Of a DNA stretch of 64,000 bases, positions 18,073 through 27,717 are shown in pieces. The notes under the pieces are model-generated. The model made no database searches, had not been told where the DNA came from, and was given only the letters and a program-made list of their open reading frames with translations. The stretch's first letter is position 1. Each line of letters starts with the position of its first letter. The stretch is from Synechococcus sp. CS-1325 (GTDB taxonomy: Bacteria; Cyanobacteriota; Cyanobacteriia; PCC-6307; Cyanobiaceae): the NCBI GenBank assembly GCA_025128135.1, contig JAHLYW010000011.1, forward strand, positions 27,271-91,270. The letters are read 5' to 3'. The translations under genes and the position numbers were made by a program.

Positions 18073-18786
18073 ATGGCTGTCGCCCTTGCCACGCAGTTGC
18101 GAGAAGGCACCAAAAAGGCCCACACGATGGCCGAGAACACCGGTTTCGTCACCTGCTTCCTGAAGGGAGTGGTCGACAAGGCCAGCTACCGCAGGTTGGT
18201 GGCCGACCTCTTCTTCGTGTACAGCGCGATGGAAGAGGAAATCGGCAAGCTCAAAGGCCATCCCGTGGTGGGGCCGATCGCCAGCGATGCCCTCAACCGG
18301 CGCGCCACGCTGGAAGCCGATCTGGCCTTCTATTTCGGCGCCGACTGGCGCCAACAGATCCAGCCCACCCCCGGCGCCCAGTCCTACGTGGCCCGGCTTC
18401 ACCAGGTGGCCGAGCAGACGCCCGAACTGCTCGTGGGTCACCACTACACCCGCTACATCGGCGATCTCTCCGGTGGGCAGATTCTCAAGAACATCGCCCA
18501 GAAAGCGATGAATCTGGGCGAGCACGATGGGCTGCGGTTCTATGAGTTCGATGCCATCCCCGATGAGAAGGCCTTCAAGGCCAACTACCGCGAAACCCTC
18601 GACCGGTTGCCGATCGACCAGGCCACGGCCGATCGGATCGTGGCGGAGGCCAACCACGCTTTCCACCTCAACATGACCATGTTCCAGGAACTGGAAGGCA
18701 ATCTGGTGGCGGCCATCGGCAAGGTGCTGTTCGGCTTCCTCACCCGTCGCCAGCGCACCGGCAGCACCGAGGTGGTGGCGGCCTGA
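18073..18786 (+). CDS. ho1: Heme oxygenase
   Basis: A 237-residue ferredoxin-dependent enzyme that opens heme to biliverdin IX-alpha, CO and iron, the first step to phycobilins. The proximal haem ligand is His17 in REGTKKAHTMAEN; the distal helix is seen in YIGDLSGGQILKNIAQ (about residue 130). Length matches cyanobacterial HO1. The ATG before AVALATQL is used because the family starts here; upstream codons are not conserved in style. The glycosyltransferase gene begins two bases after its stop. Confidence 0.95.
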   Translation: MAVALATQLREGTKKAHTMAENTGFVTCFLKGVVDKASYRRLVADLFFVYSAMEEEIGKLKGHPVVGPIASDALNRRATLEADLAFYFGADWRQQIQPTPGAQSYVARLHQVAEQTPELLVGHHYTRYIGDLSGGQILKNIAQKAMNLGEHDGLRFYEFDAIPDEKAFKANYRETLDRLPIDQATADRIVAEANHAFHLNMTMFQELEGNLVAAIGKVLFGFLTRRQRTGSTEVVAA

Positions 18787-18788
18787 GC

Positions 18789-19832
18789 TTGCGTCCGCTC
18801 CGCTTTCTGGTTCCCGGCACCACCGGTCGATTCCGTTGTGGTGGCCTGCAGGTGGAACTGCAGACGGCGCTTCTCACCTCTGAGCTGGTCAGCACCGAAC
18901 TGGTCACCTACCGCCAGCGGGAGGAGGGTCGCCCCTTCCTCGCTGACCTTCTCTGCCATGAGCCGGCGCCGGGCACGGCCCTCTGGATCGTGAGCTGGGG
19001 CTTCGACGTGCCGAAGCTGCTGGGCCAGTTGAAGGGTCGGCCGGTGGCCTACCACGCCCACAGCAGCGGCTATGGCTTTGATCTGCCTGCCGGGGTGCCG
19101 GTACTGGCCGTGAGCCGCAACACCCTGGGCTACTGGGGGGATCGGGCACCCCGCAATCCCCTGTTTCTGGTGCCCAATGCACTCGAGAGCCAGTGGCTGG
19201 AGCGCGGCGCCCGCCACGACCTGGCCCGGCGACGACCGATCGATGTGCTCGTGCAGGCCCGCAAGAGCAGTTCCTATTTGCTTGATCAACTGGTGCCCGC
19301 TCTGCGCCAACGGGGGTTGCAGGTGGAGGTGCAGCAGGGCTGGGTCAACGACTTGGTCGATCTGTTCAACAATGCCGCCGTTGTTCTCTACGACTCCGCC
19401 GATTACTGGCGTGGCCGGGGCGTGAGCGAGGGCTTCGGGTTGCCGCCGCTCGAGGCGATCGCCTGCGGCTGCGTGGTGTTCAGCAGCCTCAACCATGCCC
19501 TGGCCGATTTCATCGAGCCGGGTGTGGTCGGCCACCAGATCGGTGCCGGCACCCTGGCTGGCGACCTGGAGCGGATCGCGGCGGCGGTGGCCAGGCCCCA
19601 CAGCTGGCAACCCGTTGAGGCCAGACGGGCGGTCTTGCTGGCCCAATCGTCCGAAGCCGAATCGCTCTGTCGCTGGGAGCAGGCCTTGACGGCCATCGAC
19701 GCGCACTGGGATCGGCTGCTGGCGGGCTCACCGGCGCTTCGGCAGCCGTCGCAGCTGCAGCTGCGCACCAGTCAGGCACTCACACGGTTCTCGATCTGTT
19801 TCCAGCGCTGGCGTGGACGATCGGTTCTGTGA
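18789..19832 (+). CDS. Glycosyltransferase, GT-B fold
   Basis: A 347-residue protein with a GT4-like C-terminal donor site: GVSEGFGLPPLEAIACGCVVFSS (about residues 213-235), where the E-x7-E type acidic residues lie. The N-terminal acceptor half is short (FLVPGTTGRFRCGGLQVELQ). The start is TTG two bases after the ho1 stop, so translation may be coupled although the functions are unrelated. It opens the polysaccharide region. Sugar specificity cannot be read. Confidence 0.85.
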   Translation: MRPLRFLVPGTTGRFRCGGLQVELQTALLTSELVSTELVTYRQREEGRPFLADLLCHEPAPGTALWIVSWGFDVPKLLGQLKGRPVAYHAHSSGYGFDLPAGVPVLAVSRNTLGYWGDRAPRNPLFLVPNALESQWLERGARHDLARRRPIDVLVQARKSSSYLLDQLVPALRQRGLQVEVQQGWVNDLVDLFNNAAVVLYDSADYWRGRGVSEGFGLPPLEAIACGCVVFSSLNHALADFIEPGVVGHQIGAGTLAGDLERIAAAVARPHSWQPVEARRAVLLAQSSEAESLCRWEQALTAIDAHWDRLLAGSPALRQPSQLQLRTSQALTRFSICFQRWRGRSVL

Positions 19833-19877
19833 CTGGCTTGTCTGACGAGCCCAGCTAGAACGTGACCGATAGGGTTG

Positions 19878-21740
19878 ATGGATTCTCAGGCAGAGCCATC
19901 CATCTCAGTGAGCTTGAGCCTTCCCGTGGCGTTGCAGAGCCAGACCCTGGCCCAACTGGGCCGATTGTTATCTTATTTGCCAAGAAAACGTTTGCAAGGC
20001 TTGATTGCCCTGCTTTCCGTCTCCCTGTTGGTGGGACTGTTTGATCTTGTTTTTGTTGGCCTCCTGGCCAGACTGGTTGGTGCGCTGAGCGGCGTGAAGC
20101 TTCAGGACAGGATCCCACAGATCTGGTTCTTTGGAGGGGGGATGGCATCCCAATCCCTCTGGATTGTGGGAATCTTGATCACGTTGATCTGGATATCCAC
20201 TGGCCTCAAGTTTCTGACAGCTGCCCTGCAAAGCTACCTGAGTGCGCAGATCTGGGCTGATTACGGGAACCGCATCTATGCCAATATCCTGATGCAGGAT
20301 TTTGAGTATTTTCAAACCCAGAAGTCCGCTCACTTGCTTGCCCGTTTGAATCGCATTCTTGGCAAGATTTCAGACGACATCATTCTCCCCCTGCTCACGG
20401 TTGTTTCGAGCTCCCTGTCCGTTGGGGTTTTGACGATCGGTGTGGCGGTTGTATTGGGCCCGATCGCCATCATTCTGTTTGTGGCTCTTCTGGCTGCTTA
20501 TTCATCCGTATCGGCGCTTTTGATCGCTCCTTTGCGCCTGGCCTCGAAGCAGAAATTACGGTTTGCTCTGAGGATCAATTCCCTTCTGATGGAATCGATC
20601 CGCTCGATCAGGGACGTTCAGCTGTATGCGGCTGAACAGCGATTCATTGACAAGTTCTGGTCAATCGGAATCACCGGTAAGCGGTATGACAGAATTGCCA
20701 AATTGCTACCAGATATCCCGCGCTATATCATTGAGCCGGCGGGCATCACCATTCTCTTCGCGATTGGTCTTCTCCCTATTCTGCTGGATGAAGATCGCAA
20801 ACTTCAGCAGGCGCTACCTGCCCTCGCTGCCGTCATGTTCGCGGCACTGAGGATATCGGCCCCGATTCAGTCTATTTTCAGGTCGGTGAATCGGTTTCGC
20901 GGCAGCCTTCCTGATATTTCAGATGCCTTGCAATTGCTGGATCTGAAATCATCACGGGCCACCCTGCTGAGTCCTGGTACCCCCTCGCCGGCTGGTGTGA
21001 TGCCGAAAAATACAATCAAACTGTCGAATGTCTGGTTCCGGTATGCCAGCTCGGAAGATTGGGTGATCAAGGGTGTCAGTCTGACGATTCCGATCGGATC
21101 CAGAGTTGCTTTGGTGGGGAAAACCGGTGGAGGCAAGACCACAACGGCCCATCTTCTGCTTGCCCTGTTCAAGCCTCAGAGGGGATCGATCCAGCTCGAC
21201 GGTATTGAGCTGGCCTATGAGGAGATCCCGGCCTGGCAGGCCTGTTGTGCGATGGTACCCCAGGCCATCGTGCTGCTCGATACCAGCATTCGGGAGAATG
21301 TTGCCTTTGGTGTGGATGATGCAGACATCAATGATTATGCGGTTTGGGAAGCACTTGAAGCGGCTCAGCTGAATGAGTTTGTCTCGGAGCTTCCCTACGG
21401 GCTCTACACCATGATTGGAGAGAATGGCTTGCGTTTATCCGGCGGACAACGCCAAAGGCTGGCTCTGGCTAGAGCTTTTTACAAGGATGCGAAAGTCCTT
21501 GTTCTGGATGAAGCCACCAGTTCTCTTGACAACAAGACAGAGAGCAGTGTGCTGGATTCTCTTGAGCTGATCGGCAGACGCTGCACCACGATTGTGATTG
21601 CCCACCGACTCAGCACTGTCAGGCATTGTGATCGCATCTACGAGTTTGCCGATGGTCAGATCAGGGCCCATGGAAACTATGAGCAGCTGCAGTTGAGATC
21701 GGAGTCATTTCGTGAGCTTGTATCATTAGACAATGGCTGA
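19878..21740 (+). CDS. ABC exporter with fused membrane and ATPase domains (MsbA/PglK-like)
   Basis: A 620-residue half-transporter. Residues about 30-330 hold six membrane helices; the ATPase follows with Walker A VGKTGGGKTTT, signature LSGGQRQRLALARAF, Walker B VLVLDEATSSLD and H-loop IAHRL. With glycosyltransferases on both sides and a Wzy-like polymerase downstream it probably flips a lipid-linked oligosaccharide, as PglK or Wzk do in place of Wzx. GC content is visibly lower than in the flanking housekeeping genes. The ATG at 19878 is used; a TTG one codon earlier is possible. Its 3' end overlaps the next gene by 8 bp. Confidence 0.85.
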   Translation: MDSQAEPSISVSLSLPVALQSQTLAQLGRLLSYLPRKRLQGLIALLSVSLLVGLFDLVFVGLLARLVGALSGVKLQDRIPQIWFFGGGMASQSLWIVGILITLIWISTGLKFLTAALQSYLSAQIWADYGNRIYANILMQDFEYFQTQKSAHLLARLNRILGKISDDIILPLLTVVSSSLSVGVLTIGVAVVLGPIAIILFVALLAAYSSVSALLIAPLRLASKQKLRFALRINSLLMESIRSIRDVQLYAAEQRFIDKFWSIGITGKRYDRIAKLLPDIPRYIIEPAGITILFAIGLLPILLDEDRKLQQALPALAAVMFAALRISAPIQSIFRSVNRFRGSLPDISDALQLLDLKSSRATLLSPGTPSPAGVMPKNTIKLSNVWFRYASSEDWVIKGVSLTIPIGSRVALVGKTGGGKTTTAHLLLALFKPQRGSIQLDGIELAYEEIPAWQACCAMVPQAIVLLDTSIRENVAFGVDDADINDYAVWEALEAAQLNEFVSELPYGLYTMIGENGLRLSGGQRQRLALARAFYKDAKVLVLDEATSSLDNKTESSVLDSLELIGRRCTTIVIAHRLSTVRHCDRIYEFADGQIRAHGNYEQLQLRSESFRELVSLDNG

Positions 21741-22920
21741 TATCACCCTTCTGTCAACCGCAGATTGGGATCAACTTCTCTGGACAAATAAGCAGCATGT
21801 TGCCTCGGAGTTGGCCAGTCTTGGCCACCGTGTTCTTTATGTCGAGTCCCTGGGCCTTCGTGCTCCAAGGCAGCAAGCTCAGGATTTCAGGAGGATCGGG
21901 CGCCGCCTGCTGAGGTCCCTGAGGCCACCTCGGCTGGTCAGGCCCAACCTCTGGGTCTGGTCGCCGTTGGTTCTGCCCGGGGTTCGCGGAGCACTGGCCA
22001 GGCAGATCAACCGACTGCTGCTGCTGCTTGGCCTGGCCAGTTCACGCCGCTGCTTGAAGCTGCGGCCTGATTGGTTGTGGACCTACAACCCGAAAACGAT
22101 TGCCTATGGTCTGCCCCATCCCTATGGGACCTTGATCTACCACTGTGTGGATGAGATCCAGGCCCAGCCGGATATGGATGCAGCTGATCTCTCGTTCTGG
22201 GAGGAGCAGCTCTGTCGTGCGGCAGACCTTGTTTTTGTGACGTCTCCAGCCTTGCTGGAAAGCCGAATTCAGTATAATAAGAACACCCATTTCTTCCCGA
22301 ACGTAGCTGATCACAGCCACTTTGCCAGTGCGCTTGATCCTGGTCTGGCCATACCCGATGATCTCCTGGCCATCCCAATGCCACGCATCGGTTTTGTCGG
22401 CGCGATCAGCGGTTACAAGCTTGATCTCGACCTGCTCGCTGAGCTGGCGGATCAAACCCCTGAGTGGTCCTATGTGATGATCGGGCCGGTGGGCGAAGGT
22501 GACCCTGGCACGGATCTTTCCAGGCTGCGTTGTTGCAGAAATGTGTATTGGCTCGGCGCCAAGCCTTACCCGATTCTACCGGCTTACATGAAAGGTTTGG
22601 ATGTTGGCCTGCTGCCACTCCGCTTCAACCGCTACACCCATTCCATGTTTCCAATGAAGTTCTTTGAGTACCTTGGAGCGGGTTTGCCTGTGGTGGCTTC
22701 GGCGATTGATTCCCTGCGGGATTATCGAACGTGCGCGTTGCTTTGTGAGCCGACTGTGAGCGCTTTTCGCCAGGCCCTGCAGGGTTGCCTGGATGGGAAA
22801 GGCCCCAATCTGCAGCTCCGCCTTGATACCTCAGCCCAGCACACGTATCACGGCCGCACCTTGGCCATGCTCAGCATTCTGGCGACGGGGATGCGGCAGC
22901 AAGGATGGATCTTGCCTTGA
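21733..22920 (+). CDS. Glycosyltransferase, GT4-like
   Basis: A 395-residue GT-B protein. The N-terminal half has HVASELASLGHRVLYVESLG; the C-terminal half has GFVGAISGYKLDLDLLAELA, MIGPVGEGDPG and the donor-site stretch MFPMKFFEYLGAGLPVVAS (about residues 312-330). A YHCVDE segment resembles UDP-galactofuranosyl- or TuaH-like transferases. It overlaps the exporter gene by 8 bp and the polymerase gene by 16 bp, so the three are one translational unit. Confidence 0.85.
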   Translation: MADITLLSTADWDQLLWTNKQHVASELASLGHRVLYVESLGLRAPRQQAQDFRRIGRRLLRSLRPPRLVRPNLWVWSPLVLPGVRGALARQINRLLLLLGLASSRRCLKLRPDWLWTYNPKTIAYGLPHPYGTLIYHCVDEIQAQPDMDAADLSFWEEQLCRAADLVFVTSPALLESRIQYNKNTHFFPNVADHSHFASALDPGLAIPDDLLAIPMPRIGFVGAISGYKLDLDLLAELADQTPEWSYVMIGPVGEGDPGTDLSRLRCCRNVYWLGAKPYPILPAYMKGLDVGLLPLRFNRYTHSMFPMKFFEYLGAGLPVVASAIDSLRDYRTCALLCEPTVSAFRQALQGCLDGKGPNLQLRLDTSAQHTYHGRTLAMLSILATGMRQQGWILP

Positions 22921-24224
22921 CCAGGATCTCCCTTCTGCCAACTCAGCCCATCTCCAGGCTCCTGCTGTGGCTTGGCTCGATTCAGATCTATGACGGGCTT
23001 CTCCCCCTGATCATTGTTCTCCATTCCTACCGCGATCAGAGCAAGACCGCCCTTGGTCTGATGGTGATCTGGATGGCGATCCGGTTGATCATTCCGATGG
23101 TTGCGCAGCATCGTCAGCAGCCATCGCAGCCTCCATTTGAGGCGGTTTTCCTGGCTCTGCTGCTGGTCAACACCCGTGTGATTGTTCTGCGTGAGGATCT
23201 GCATGGCCCCACCGACTTCCTGGTCATCGCGATCGGCCTGGTGATTGGTGCGCGTCAGAGCTGGCGGCAATGGCGGATGTCCTTCGGCTGGCTCGCCCTC
23301 ACTGCCGTTCTGTTGGCCATCAACCTGGTTTGGATGCATCCCGCCACGCTCAGTTGGACCTCCACGGTGGTTCGGGATATCTATGAGTTCAGTTTGAATG
23401 GCCATGGTGGAATCAATCGCTTTGCGACGATCTTGCTGTTCGTCACCCTCAGCGCCACATCTTTTTTCTTGCTGAGCTCAACGCGTCTGGCCCGTCTTTA
23501 TGGCCTCGGCATGGCTCTGATCGGTTACGCGATGTGCTTAAGCACTGACTCGCGGCTGGCCCAGTTGGCACCGCCAGTGGCACTCCTGCTTGGCTGGTTG
23601 ACGCCCCGCATCTGGCAGGGCTCGACGAAAGCCCTGAGGCTGGCCATTGCCAGTCTGACGACGGCAGGATTGATCGTCGGACTCTGGTGGTTCTATCTGG
23701 CCCCTGATGCCCAGGTGAATCAGATCTCCGATTTAGGTCGGTTCGAGGCTGGGGCCTGCTGGTTGTCTCTGATGTTCATGGGAAGGAACCGCTTTCTCTA
23801 TGGAGTCGGCTTCGGCCCCAAGGCGGATCAGATGTGTGGCCATCTCAAGGGTGGAGAAGGATTCGGCCATGCCCACAACACGATCGCCCAGATGGGTGGC
23901 CAGCTTGGAGTGCTCGGCATCATGGCGTTTTTCATCCTGGTTCTGATCGTGCTGTTCGGCCTGTCGCGGCAACGCCTGCAGTGGATGTCCGGGGCTGGTG
24001 GGGCCATCGGCACGATCGCCACCAGCCGCTGGATTCAGGTGGTGGTTGGTCTGAATGCTCTGCTGCTGATGAATGCTCTGGCCACCACGATCTACCGCGG
24101 GAATCAGGTGAACCAGTGTCTGATTGGTTTTCTGGCTTCCACCTCACTGTGCTGGCTGCTCGCCCCGCCCAGTCCTCCGCTGGCTGAAGGCCTGCCGGGG
24201 CCAACCCCGCTCAGGCACGGCTGA
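22905..24224 (+). CDS. O-antigen ligase/polymerase-like membrane protein (Wzy/WaaL type)
   Basis: A 439-residue protein with about ten to twelve hydrophobic helices. The periplasmic loop signature of the family is present near residues 295-330: GRNRFLYGVGFG and GFGHAHNTIAQMGGQLGVLG, the latter matching the H-x-x-N segment of O-antigen ligases. It would polymerise or transfer lipid-linked repeat units after flipping by the exporter encoded two genes upstream. The ATG lies inside the end of the preceding glycosyltransferase gene. Confidence 0.85.
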   Translation: MDLALTRISLLPTQPISRLLLWLGSIQIYDGLLPLIIVLHSYRDQSKTALGLMVIWMAIRLIIPMVAQHRQQPSQPPFEAVFLALLLVNTRVIVLREDLHGPTDFLVIAIGLVIGARQSWRQWRMSFGWLALTAVLLAINLVWMHPATLSWTSTVVRDIYEFSLNGHGGINRFATILLFVTLSATSFFLLSSTRLARLYGLGMALIGYAMCLSTDSRLAQLAPPVALLLGWLTPRIWQGSTKALRLAIASLTTAGLIVGLWWFYLAPDAQVNQISDLGRFEAGACWLSLMFMGRNRFLYGVGFGPKADQMCGHLKGGEGFGHAHNTIAQMGGQLGVLGIMAFFILVLIVLFGLSRQRLQWMSGAGGAIGTIATSRWIQVVVGLNALLLMNALATTIYRGNQVNQCLIGFLASTSLCWLLAPPSPPLAEGLPGPTPLRHG

Positions 24225-24249
24225 TGATCGCGAGGAGCAGGGAGAGGCC

Positions 24250-25266
24250 GTGAACGCACCAGCGAGAAGGCGAATCCGCACCTACCTGCCTGAATGGCTC
24301 CTGGCCTGGGTGACCGTGGCTGCTGCGGGCCTGTTGCGAGGTTGCGGCCAGGCTGGAGCTGGCTTTCAGCTGCTGAAGCGGTTTCAGCAGCGCTGGCCTC
24401 GCAATCCCGTCGTGCTGGCAGCGATCATTCCTGGGGCGATGGCACGGCAGGAGTATCCCTTCGGGGTGCGGATGATCGAGGATCTCTGGCTGAATTCCGG
24501 CCACACCCACTACCTGCATCGCCTGTTGTTCCGGCGTTCGACGCGACCTGCCGACATCGATCAGCGCCTCTGCCTGTTTCCGTTGATCGCCGCCAGTGAA
24601 AAGCTTCCGTCCCACTACCGCGCCTATGCCCTGATCGTGATCGCTTACCAGGCCATCAGCCTGGACGATGCGGCCCGGATCGGATCCGTTTCCAGGGATC
24701 TTGAGCGTCTGGTTGACGCACTGACGGCGGATCAAGCGACGTTCAGCTGTCAGCGCTCCAATCGGGAGAACCGTATCAAGTTGCTTGTCTCTGTGTACAC
24801 GGCCCTGTCCAGGCTGTACCTGGCCAGCTCAGAGTTCTCCTCCTTCGCCAGCGTCGGCTCGCGGGTGACGGCCTTGCTGGATCATCTCGATTTCCATGCC
24901 ATTGATCGTGACAGTTCCTACCGCCTGACCCGGAACTTGATGCGTTGCCTAGCCATCGATGCTCTGCAGGCCTGGTACCTCCAGGACGCCGAGAACTGGC
25001 AGCGGGCCTTGCTTCGTCTGCGTCGTGCCCATGATCATTGCCAGGAGCCGATCTTTGATCAGAGCAACGCCCAGGAAGATCATCGGGGTTTTGCCAGGGA
25101 GATGCTGCAGGCGGTTGCCATTGTCGAAGCCTCAGACTGGCCGACTGAGAAGCGGGATGAGCAGATTCATCATCTGATCACGTTGATCATCAAGACCACC
25201 TACGAGCCGCGCTTTCTGGTCAAGATCAGATCCCTGTTCGCTCCCTACCTCACGGCTCCACCATGA
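24250..25266 (+). CDS. Protein of unknown function in the polysaccharide cluster
   Basis: A 338-residue protein that I do not recognise. The GTG start has GGGAGAGG just upstream and lies 25 bp after the polymerase gene. It begins with a weakly hydrophobic helix (YLPEWLLAWVTVAAAGLLR), then is almost entirely predicted helical with repeated Leu/Arg patterns, like a solenoid or TPR-type scaffold, though no TPR consensus is clear. It overlaps the next glycosyltransferase by four bases (ATGA). Position suggests a role in assembly or chain-length control of the glycan; that is inference. Confidence 0.75.
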   Translation: MNAPARRRIRTYLPEWLLAWVTVAAAGLLRGCGQAGAGFQLLKRFQQRWPRNPVVLAAIIPGAMARQEYPFGVRMIEDLWLNSGHTHYLHRLLFRRSTRPADIDQRLCLFPLIAASEKLPSHYRAYALIVIAYQAISLDDAARIGSVSRDLERLVDALTADQATFSCQRSNRENRIKLLVSVYTALSRLYLASSEFSSFASVGSRVTALLDHLDFHAIDRDSSYRLTRNLMRCLAIDALQAWYLQDAENWQRALLRLRRAHDHCQEPIFDQSNAQEDHRGFAREMLQAVAIVEASDWPTEKRDEQIHHLITLIIKTTYEPRFLVKIRSLFAPYLTAPP

Positions 25267-26429
25267 CCAGGCGGGTGGCCTTTTACATTGATTCTCTCAA
25301 GACAGGTGGCGCAGAGCGTGTCACTTTGCGAATGGCCGTCTGGTGCCTTGAGGCCGGTCTTGATCCGCTGCTGCTCACCCACCGTTCGCCGACGGCAGAT
25401 TTCTATCCCGTTCCGGCGGGCATCGAACGGCATGTGGAGTCGCCCGACGCCGCCTGGCTGGCCCGCCTGGGCTGGCTTGGATTTCCCTGGCGTGTCCTGG
25501 CACTGCGCCGTTGGCTGATTCGGAACAGGATTGACACGGCGATCGGGATGACCACTCTTCCCGGCATCAAGCTTCTGCTGGCAGCCAGGAACCTTCCCCT
25601 GGCCTGCTGGGTTTCAGAACGCAACTATCCCCCCGCCAAGCGTCCCTCGCTTCCCTGGCGCCTGTTGCGCTGGCTCACCTATCGATGGGCGGACCTTCAT
25701 CTCGTCCAGACAGCCCAGACCGGTGACTGGCTCAGGCGTCGGCTCAGGGCGACCCCTCAATTGCTGCTGCCGAATTCGATCGTCTGGCCCTTGCCGTCGT
25801 TCGCGCCGCTGGTGGAGCCGGCCGCACTGCTGAAGCGCTCCGCCGCTGGTGGCCAGGCGGACTTCGCTGACCGGCCTGAATTCCTGCTGGCTGTCGGAAC
25901 CAAGGCTTTTCAGAAGGGCTTCGACCGATTGGTGCGCGCTTTTGCCCTCCTGGCCCCCGCCCTGCCCCAGCTGCACCTGGTGATCGCCGGGCTGGGGGAG
26001 GGCGATTATCACGGCCTGGATCAGCGGGCCGCTCTCAAGGGCTTGCTGAATCCGACCAGCTCAGCTCTGGCGCGCCTCCATTTCCCAGGAGTGGTGGGCA
26101 ATATCGGCGATTGGTATGCCGCCTGTCAGATGTTCATCCTCCCTTCCCGGTACGAGGGGTTCCCCAACGTTCTGCTGGAGGCGATGGCTTCCGGCTGTGC
26201 CTGCGTGGCCTTCGATTGCTGCACCGGCCCGGCTGATCTGATCCGGGATGGGGAGAACGGGCTGCTCCTGCCGGCCACGGCCACGGATCAGGCTCTGGCA
26301 GACGCCATCCTGGCCCTGCATCGCAACGCCGATCGGCGCCGGCGCCTCGCTCAGCAGGCCAGGGCGGTTCGCGACCAGTTCAGTGACGCGCGCCTCAGCC
26401 GGCGGTTCATCGAGGCCCTTGATGGCTGA
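25263..26429 (+). CDS. Glycosyltransferase family 4
   Basis: A 388-residue GT-B enzyme. The N-terminal motif YIDSLKTGGAERVTLRMAVW (glycine-rich acceptor loop) and the C-terminal FILPSRYEGFPNVLLEAMAS (about residues 287-306) are typical GT4, followed by the GxNGLLLP segment of the donor site. It starts within the stop of the unknown gene and overlaps the next glycosyltransferase by 8 bp. Probably adds one sugar to the lipid-linked repeat unit on the cytoplasmic side. Confidence 0.92.
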   Translation: MTRRVAFYIDSLKTGGAERVTLRMAVWCLEAGLDPLLLTHRSPTADFYPVPAGIERHVESPDAAWLARLGWLGFPWRVLALRRWLIRNRIDTAIGMTTLPGIKLLLAARNLPLACWVSERNYPPAKRPSLPWRLLRWLTYRWADLHLVQTAQTGDWLRRRLRATPQLLLPNSIVWPLPSFAPLVEPAALLKRSAAGGQADFADRPEFLLAVGTKAFQKGFDRLVRAFALLAPALPQLHLVIAGLGEGDYHGLDQRAALKGLLNPTSSALARLHFPGVVGNIGDWYAACQMFILPSRYEGFPNVLLEAMASGCACVAFDCCTGPADLIRDGENGLLLPATATDQALADAILALHRNADRRRRLAQQARAVRDQFSDARLSRRFIEALDG

Positions 26430-27717
26430 TGACCTCTGGATCGTGGTGCCCCATCTCGGTGCGGGAGGTGCGCAGAAGGTGGCGATGCTCGCCGCCGCCC
26501 ATTTCGCTGCGCTGGGATATCGGATCACCGTCGTCAGCCTGCTGCCCGACAAGACCCAGGTCCACAGCGTGCCTGCCGGGGTGCGCCTGCTTGATCTGGG
26601 CGAAGCCGTCAAGGCAGCCCAGCGCGGCGACTGGTGGGACCGCTCCCTGCTGGCCCGCAGTCGCCGCTTCCTCAGGCTGTGGCTGCCGCGCCTGGCCTCC
26701 TGGTTTCTGCTGATCACCCTCTGGCCCTGGCTGCGGCAGCTGCGTCCCCCCCGGGGCGCCGCACTGATCCGTTGGCTGCTGCGCGGCGTGGGTGGTCCCC
26801 AGGCCTCCCTGCTGCGGCAGCTGCTGGTGGCGGAGCAACCGCCCCGGCTGCTGGCCCTGCTCACCAAGACCAACATGCTGGCCGCCCAGGCCAGCTGGGA
26901 CCTGCCCCTCCACCTGGCAGTGTCCGAGCGCAACGACCCCCGCCTCCAGACCCTCGGTTTTCCCTGGCAGCGGCTGCGGCTTCTGCTCTACAGGCGGGCC
27001 GATGCCCTCACCGCGAACACCCGGGGAGTGCTGAGAACCCTTGCCGACGACCTGGCCATGCCCCAGGCCCGCCTGCTGCCCAACCCCCTGCCGCCGGGGA
27101 TCGGTCTGGCTGCTGAATCCCCCGCCAACGCCAACGCCAACACCAACGGCAACGGTCAGCGCTCTGCGGACTGCCTGGCCGTGGCCCGGTTGGTTCATCA
27201 GAAGGGCCTGGATGTGTTGCTGGAGGCCGTGGCCCTGATGGCAGCCAGGCCGATCGGCTGGCGGCTGGTGATCGTGGGGGATGGTCCCCAGCGGCCGGCC
27301 CTGGAAAGCCAGGCTCGCCAGCTGGGGATCGAGGCCTGGATCCGCTTCGAAGGATTTCAGGCTGATGTGATGCCCTACTGCCGGCGGGCCCGGATCTTCG
27401 TGCTGCCCTCCCGTTTCGAAGGAATGCCCAACGCCCTGCTGGAGGCGATGGCGAGTGGGTTGACAGCGATCGTGACCGATGCGTCGCCAGGGCCGCTTGA
27501 GCTGGTGGAGCACGGCCACACCGGACTGGTGGTGCCGGTGGAGAACCCCAGGGCCCTGGCCGCAGCGATGGAAGCCCTGCTGGCCGATCCCGGGCACTGC
27601 GAGCGCCTGGGTCGGGCGGGCCGTGAGCGGCTGGCAGCGCAGGACTGGCAGATGATCGAACCCCTCTGGCGATCGGCACTGAACCTGCCGGCCGTTTCGC
27701 CGGAACGGGATGGCTGA
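26422..27717 (+). CDS. Glycosyltransferase family 4
   Basis: A 431-residue GT4 paralogue of its upstream neighbour: VVPHLGAGGAQKVAMLAA at the N-terminus and FVLPSRFEGMPNALLEAMAS in the donor half. The ATG at 26422 overlaps the previous gene by 8 bp and gives the normal family N-terminus. The linker between the two halves carries an Asn/Ala/Gly tract encoded by GCCAAC repeats (27124-27156). It ends 8 bp inside the next gene. Confidence 0.92.
   Translation: MADDLWIVVPHLGAGGAQKVAMLAAAHFAALGYRITVVSLLPDKTQVHSVPAGVRLLDLGEAVKAAQRGDWWDRSLLARSRRFLRLWLPRLASWFLLITLWPWLRQLRPPRGAALIRWLLRGVGGPQASLLRQLLVAEQPPRLLALLTKTNMLAAQASWDLPLHLAVSERNDPRLQTLGFPWQRLRLLLYRRADALTANTRGVLRTLADDLAMPQARLLPNPLPPGIGLAAESPANANANTNGNGQRSADCLAVARLVHQKGLDVLLEAVALMAARPIGWRLVIVGDGPQRPALESQARQLGIEAWIRFEGFQADVMPYCRRARIFVLPSRFEGMPNALLEAMASGLTAIVTDASPGPLELVEHGHTGLVVPVENPRALAAAMEALLADPGHCERLGRAGRERLAAQDWQMIEPLWRSALNLPAVSPERDG
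27124..27156 (+). repeat. Hexanucleotide GCCAAC-type repeat in a glycosyltransferase linker
   Basis: Units gccaac, gccaac, gccaac, accaac, ggcaac encode alternating Ala/Thr/Gly-Asn residues (ANANANTNGNG) between the two GT-B domains. A flexible, slippage-prone linker. Confidence 0.75.
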
